Source: an uncultured Anaeroplasma sp. (GTDB lineage: Bacteria; Bacillota_I; Bacilli_A; Acholeplasmatales; Anaeroplasmataceae). Taken from it: 14,306 nucleotides of DNA. The translations under genes were made by a program, and so were the position numbers. This document shows positions 12,284 through 14,306 of this stretch, piece after piece (within the stretch, counting starts at the first letter, position 1; each line of letters opens with the position of its first letter). The notes under the pieces were generated by a model. That model saw only the letters and a list, made by a program, of their open reading frames with translations. It had not been told where the DNA came from and did no database searches. The stretch lies in contig CAKQBG010000047.1 of the NCBI GenBank assembly GCA_934216145.1, forward strand, positions 1 through 14,306. The letters are read 5' to 3'.

Positions 12284-13591
12284 ATGAATGATGATTTTAG
12301 ATTTTTAAGTCAATATGTTGCTAAACAATTTTATAAAATATTGAAAATAAATTTAACTACTAATTCCTTTGAAGTATTAAAGAACAATGATATAGATAAT
12401 AAAATTTATCAAGATACTGCTAATGTAGATGAGCTTTTTAATAAATATATTAATGGTGGATATGTACATAATGATGATTTAAATATTGTTAAAGAAAAGC
12501 TTAATGTGAAATTTATTAGAAATTATTTTAGTATATTGAATGAAGAGCTTGATTGCTGGTATAGAAGAAGAATTAATGATACTTATAAATGGACTGTTGT
12601 TAAAGTTATTAAAGCTCCTGAATTTACTTTTGATAATCAAATTGTTTTTCTTATTATGCAGGATAATGATGTTCCGGTTAGAACAAAAATTAATACGAGA
12701 ATTTTAGATGAATATAAAATATTAAAGTCAATAACTAAAATATTTGTTAGTATGCAAATAATTGATTTGGAAACTGATACTTATATTGAGTATAAAAGAA
12801 ATAAATATATGGAGAAGTTGCCTAAAACTGGTTGTGCATCAACTGATTTGAAAAAATTTGTTAATTTATTTATTAGAGCTGAATATAAAAAGGATGCATT
12901 AGAATTTGTTAATTTAGATAATTTAACTGAGAGAATAAGAGGTAATTCTTATATTACCTATGAGGTGATGGGACTTAATTTAGGCTGGGTTAGATTAGCT
13001 ATTTTCCCTATTTTAGATGATGAAAATGATAAATTCACTAATGTTATTTTTGCGGTTAGTAATATTAATGAACAAAAGTGTAATGAGGAAAATTTAAAGA
13101 AGCTTTCTTATACTGATGGGTTAACTGGCTTATTTAATCGTTATAGTTTTGAAATTGATTTAAGAAAATTTGAAGTTAACTTAAAATTTGGTGTTATTAT
13201 TTCTGTAGATGTTAATAATCTTAAATTTTTTAATGATACTTATGGACATAATGTTGGTGATGATTTAATTAAAAGAACTTCATTAGCTTTATATAATGTT
13301 TTAGCTGGTTTTGGCAGAATCTATAGAACTGGTGGAGATGAATTTATAGCGTTAATTCATTATAAGGATGATATTATTTCTTTAATTAATTCTATTAATA
13401 AGGAAATAAATGAAGAAAATAAAACTAAGGAAATTAAGCTTTCTGTTTCTATTGGATATGCTTTATATAAAAATCACACTGATTTAAGTATCCATGATTT
13501 AATTGAAGTAGCAGATAAAGAAATGTATGAAGCAAAGAAGAAATTTTATATTGAAAATAAGCTTTTTAAATATAGAAATAATAGGCAATAG
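12284..13591 (+). CDS. Diguanylate cyclase, GGDEF domain with PAS-like N-terminal region, cytoplasmic
   Basis: Makes the second messenger c-di-GMP from two GTP. The C-terminal GGDEF domain (about 270-425) shows SYTDGLTGLFNR (275-286), DVNNLKFFND (309-318) with the metal-binding Asp309, YGHNVGDDLI (320-329), and the active-site GGDEF (350-354). SVSIGYA (387-393) and ADKEMYEAKK (410-419) complete the fold, so catalysis should be intact. The inhibitory I-site RxxD expected 9 to 6 residues before GGDEF is absent (Ala341, Gly344), so product inhibition by that site is not expected. The N-terminal 270 residues have no membrane helix and look like two PAS-type sensor modules (about 15-128 with YRRR..DTYKW at 93-103, and 145-263). 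The ligand is unknown. GAGG (12275-12278) is 5 bases before ATG. The next gene starts 7 bases after the stop. Confidence 0.92.
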   Translation: MNDDFRFLSQYVAKQFYKILKINLTTNSFEVLKNNDIDNKIYQDTANVDELFNKYINGGYVHNDDLNIVKEKLNVKFIRNYFSILNEELDCWYRRRINDTYKWTVVKVIKAPEFTFDNQIVFLIMQDNDVPVRTKINTRILDEYKILKSITKIFVSMQIIDLETDTYIEYKRNKYMEKLPKTGCASTDLKKFVNLFIRAEYKKDALEFVNLDNLTERIRGNSYITYEVMGLNLGWVRLAIFPILDDENDKFTNVIFAVSNINEQKCNEENLKKLSYTDGLTGLFNRYSFEIDLRKFEVNLKFGVIISVDVNNLKFFNDTYGHNVGDDLIKRTSLALYNVLAGFGRIYRTGGDEFIALIHYKDDIISLINSINKEINEENKTKEIKLSVSIGYALYKNHTDLSIHDLIEVADKEMYEAKKKFYIENKLFKYRNNRQ

Positions 13592-13598
13592 GTGAAAT

Positions 13599-14087
13599 AT
13601 GGTTTATGTTGTTAGAATTAAGGCTGTTTCTTTATGTTTAGGTATTAGAAGAGCCAATGTAATTTATTTAAAGCTATCTAATAATGAATATGATATATCT
13701 AGCCTTGATCATCCTTTGAAGCTTTTTAAGAATATAAAGCTTTATAATAATGAAATTGAGATTTTAGGTAAAAAGGAATTATTAAAAGTAGGAGAAGAGG
13801 TCTATTTTTATAATAATAAAAAGGTTATTACTAATAATGGTGATTCTATTGAAGAGATTACATTAGGAGCGATGATTTTACCTCTTGATATTGAAATGAA
13901 GGATTTTTATATTGATGCGATTAATAATGGTTTTTTCTTTGATCAATGGAATGGTGAATTTGAATATTTATTAGGCATGATGTATGAATTAGATCAAAAT
14001 GATTTTAATCATAGTAATGAATATTATAATATAGCTTTAAAAAAAGGATTTAAATTTAAACTATTGAAAAATGAATATGTGAGCTAA
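13599..14087 (+). CDS. Hypothetical 162-residue protein downstream of the GGDEF gene
   Basis: I do not recognise this protein. It has no signal peptide or clear membrane segment. The first ~90 residues are rich in beta-type alternation (KLSNNEYDISSL, NEIEILGKKELLKVGEEVYFY). The C-terminal part (about 104-162) is helical, with GEFEYLLGMMYELDQNDFN (118-136) followed by HSNEYYNIALKKGFKF, resembling a single Sel1- or TPR-like helical pair. It begins 7 bases after the GGDEF stop; AGGTGA (13590-13595) overlaps that stop and sits only 3 bases from the ATG, tight for a ribosome site. Very low G+C matches its neighbours. A strong terminator follows, so it is the last gene of a two-gene unit. It could be an effector or partner of the cyclase, which is inference from position alone. 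Confidence 0.65.
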   Translation: MVYVVRIKAVSLCLGIRRANVIYLKLSNNEYDISSLDHPLKLFKNIKLYNNEIEILGKKELLKVGEEVYFYNNKKVITNNGDSIEEITLGAMILPLDIEMKDFYIDAINNGFFFDQWNGEFEYLLGMMYELDQNDFNHSNEYYNIALKKGFKFKLLKNEYVS

Positions 14088-14102
14088 TAAAATGGCTCTT
14101 TA

Positions 14103-14138
14103 CAAACTGAGGTAGTTTGGTAGGTAGGTAGCTACCTA
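14103..14138. repeat. Hairpin plus 14-bp perfect palindrome after the hypothetical gene
   Basis: CAAACT-GAGGT-AGTTTG (14103-14119) is followed by TAGGTAGCTACCTA (14125-14138), a perfect palindrome, within a run of GGTAG/GTAG units. No T run follows, so it is not a conventional terminator. It could be an mRNA 3'-end structure or a protein-binding site. Confidence 0.5.
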
Positions 14139-14159
14139 AGAATTTTAAGAAATAAGAAA

Positions 14160-14214
14160 ATAGGAATTAATAATACTTCCAAAAGGAGGTAGTTACTAAT
14201 TCCTATATTTTTTT
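14160..14214 (+). terminator. Strong terminator, probably bidirectional
   Basis: ATAGGAATTA (14160-14169) pairs perfectly with TAATTCCTAT (14197-14206). An inner stem CTTCC-AAAA-GGAGG (14176-14189) stacks above it. On the plus strand T14208-14214 follow; on the minus strand the stem is followed by TTTTCTTATTTCTT. It sits between the convergent gene ends at 14087 and 14243. Confidence 0.9.
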
Positions 14215-14242
14215 GGCAAAATACTTATGTGTTATCTAAAAT

Positions 14243-14306
14243 TTAAATTTTTTTCTTTCTAGGTTTTCTAGCTATTTTTGATGTGTCAACCATTTTTATA
14301 ACATAC
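14243..14306 (-). CDS. C-terminal end of an unidentified gene entering from the right edge
   Basis: The minus strand reads YVIKMVDTSKIARKPRKKKI then TAA (complement of 14243-14245), with the frame open to the window edge. The lysine/arginine-rich tail is plausible as the C-terminus of a nucleic-acid-binding or ribosome-associated protein. It is preceded on its 3' side by a terminator that also works on this strand. Only about 20 codons are visible and an in-frame ATG lies at 14293-14291, so the call rests on the open frame, the basic tail and the terminator position. Confidence 0.4.
   Translation of the reverse strand, partial: YVIKMVDTSKIARKPRKKKI

Overview
The window is strongly A+T-rich DNA (roughly three quarters A+T) with standard stop usage: several genes end in TGA and tryptophan is TGG. 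Shine-Dalgarno sites are clear and promoters are close to the sigma-A consensus. A GerA-type spore germination operon points to an endospore-forming, low-GC member of the Bacillota. The class cannot be fixed from this sequence.

Layout. (1) 1-310: possibly the 3' tail of a structured RNA, then a tRNA-Leu(UAG) with its own consensus promoter and terminator. (2) 310-1674: a gene-poor stretch with two small membrane-protein ORFs, a frameshifted Walker-A fragment of an AAA_14/DUF4143-type ATPase, a terminator, a local GC-rich island with inverted repeats, and a putative 22-codon leader ORF. (3) 1675-3989: an ABC-F ATPase of the Uup type, translationally coupled to a six-helix membrane protein. (4) 4026-5021: a DegV/FakB-type fatty-acid-binding protein as a single-gene unit, with a near-perfect promoter, a 9-bp inverted repeat across the -35 and a strong terminator. 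(5) 5101-7938: ktrB-ktrA potassium uptake followed by a diacylglycerol-kinase-family lipid kinase, probably one operon. (6) 7945-10901: a long terminator-like hairpin that encloses the start of gerAB, then gerAB-gerAA-gerAC, where GerAC is only about half the usual length. (7) 10881-12053, minus strand: a UgtP/MGDG-synthase-like diacylglycerol glycosyltransferase, overlapping gerAC tail to tail with its terminator inside gerAC. (8) 12234-14214: a GGDEF diguanylate cyclase with a PAS-like N-terminal half, followed by a small unknown protein and a strong terminator. (9) 14243-14306: the probable C-terminus of a minus-strand gene entering from the right.

How the genes fit together. Several genes concern the membrane and lipids: FakB-like fatty acid presentation, a lipid kinase, a diacylglycerol glycosyltransferase and KtrAB potassium transport. 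They sit around an inner-membrane germinant receptor operon. The most interesting regulatory architecture is the terminator hairpin that swallows the gerAB start codon, and the leader ORF ending 3 nt before an ABC-F gene that has no ribosome binding site of its own. No phage, complete insertion sequence, CRISPR array or obvious defence system is visible. I do not see a wholly new multi-gene system. The best candidates for novelty are these regulatory arrangements, the half-length GerAC, and the 1150-1670 remnant and leader region.
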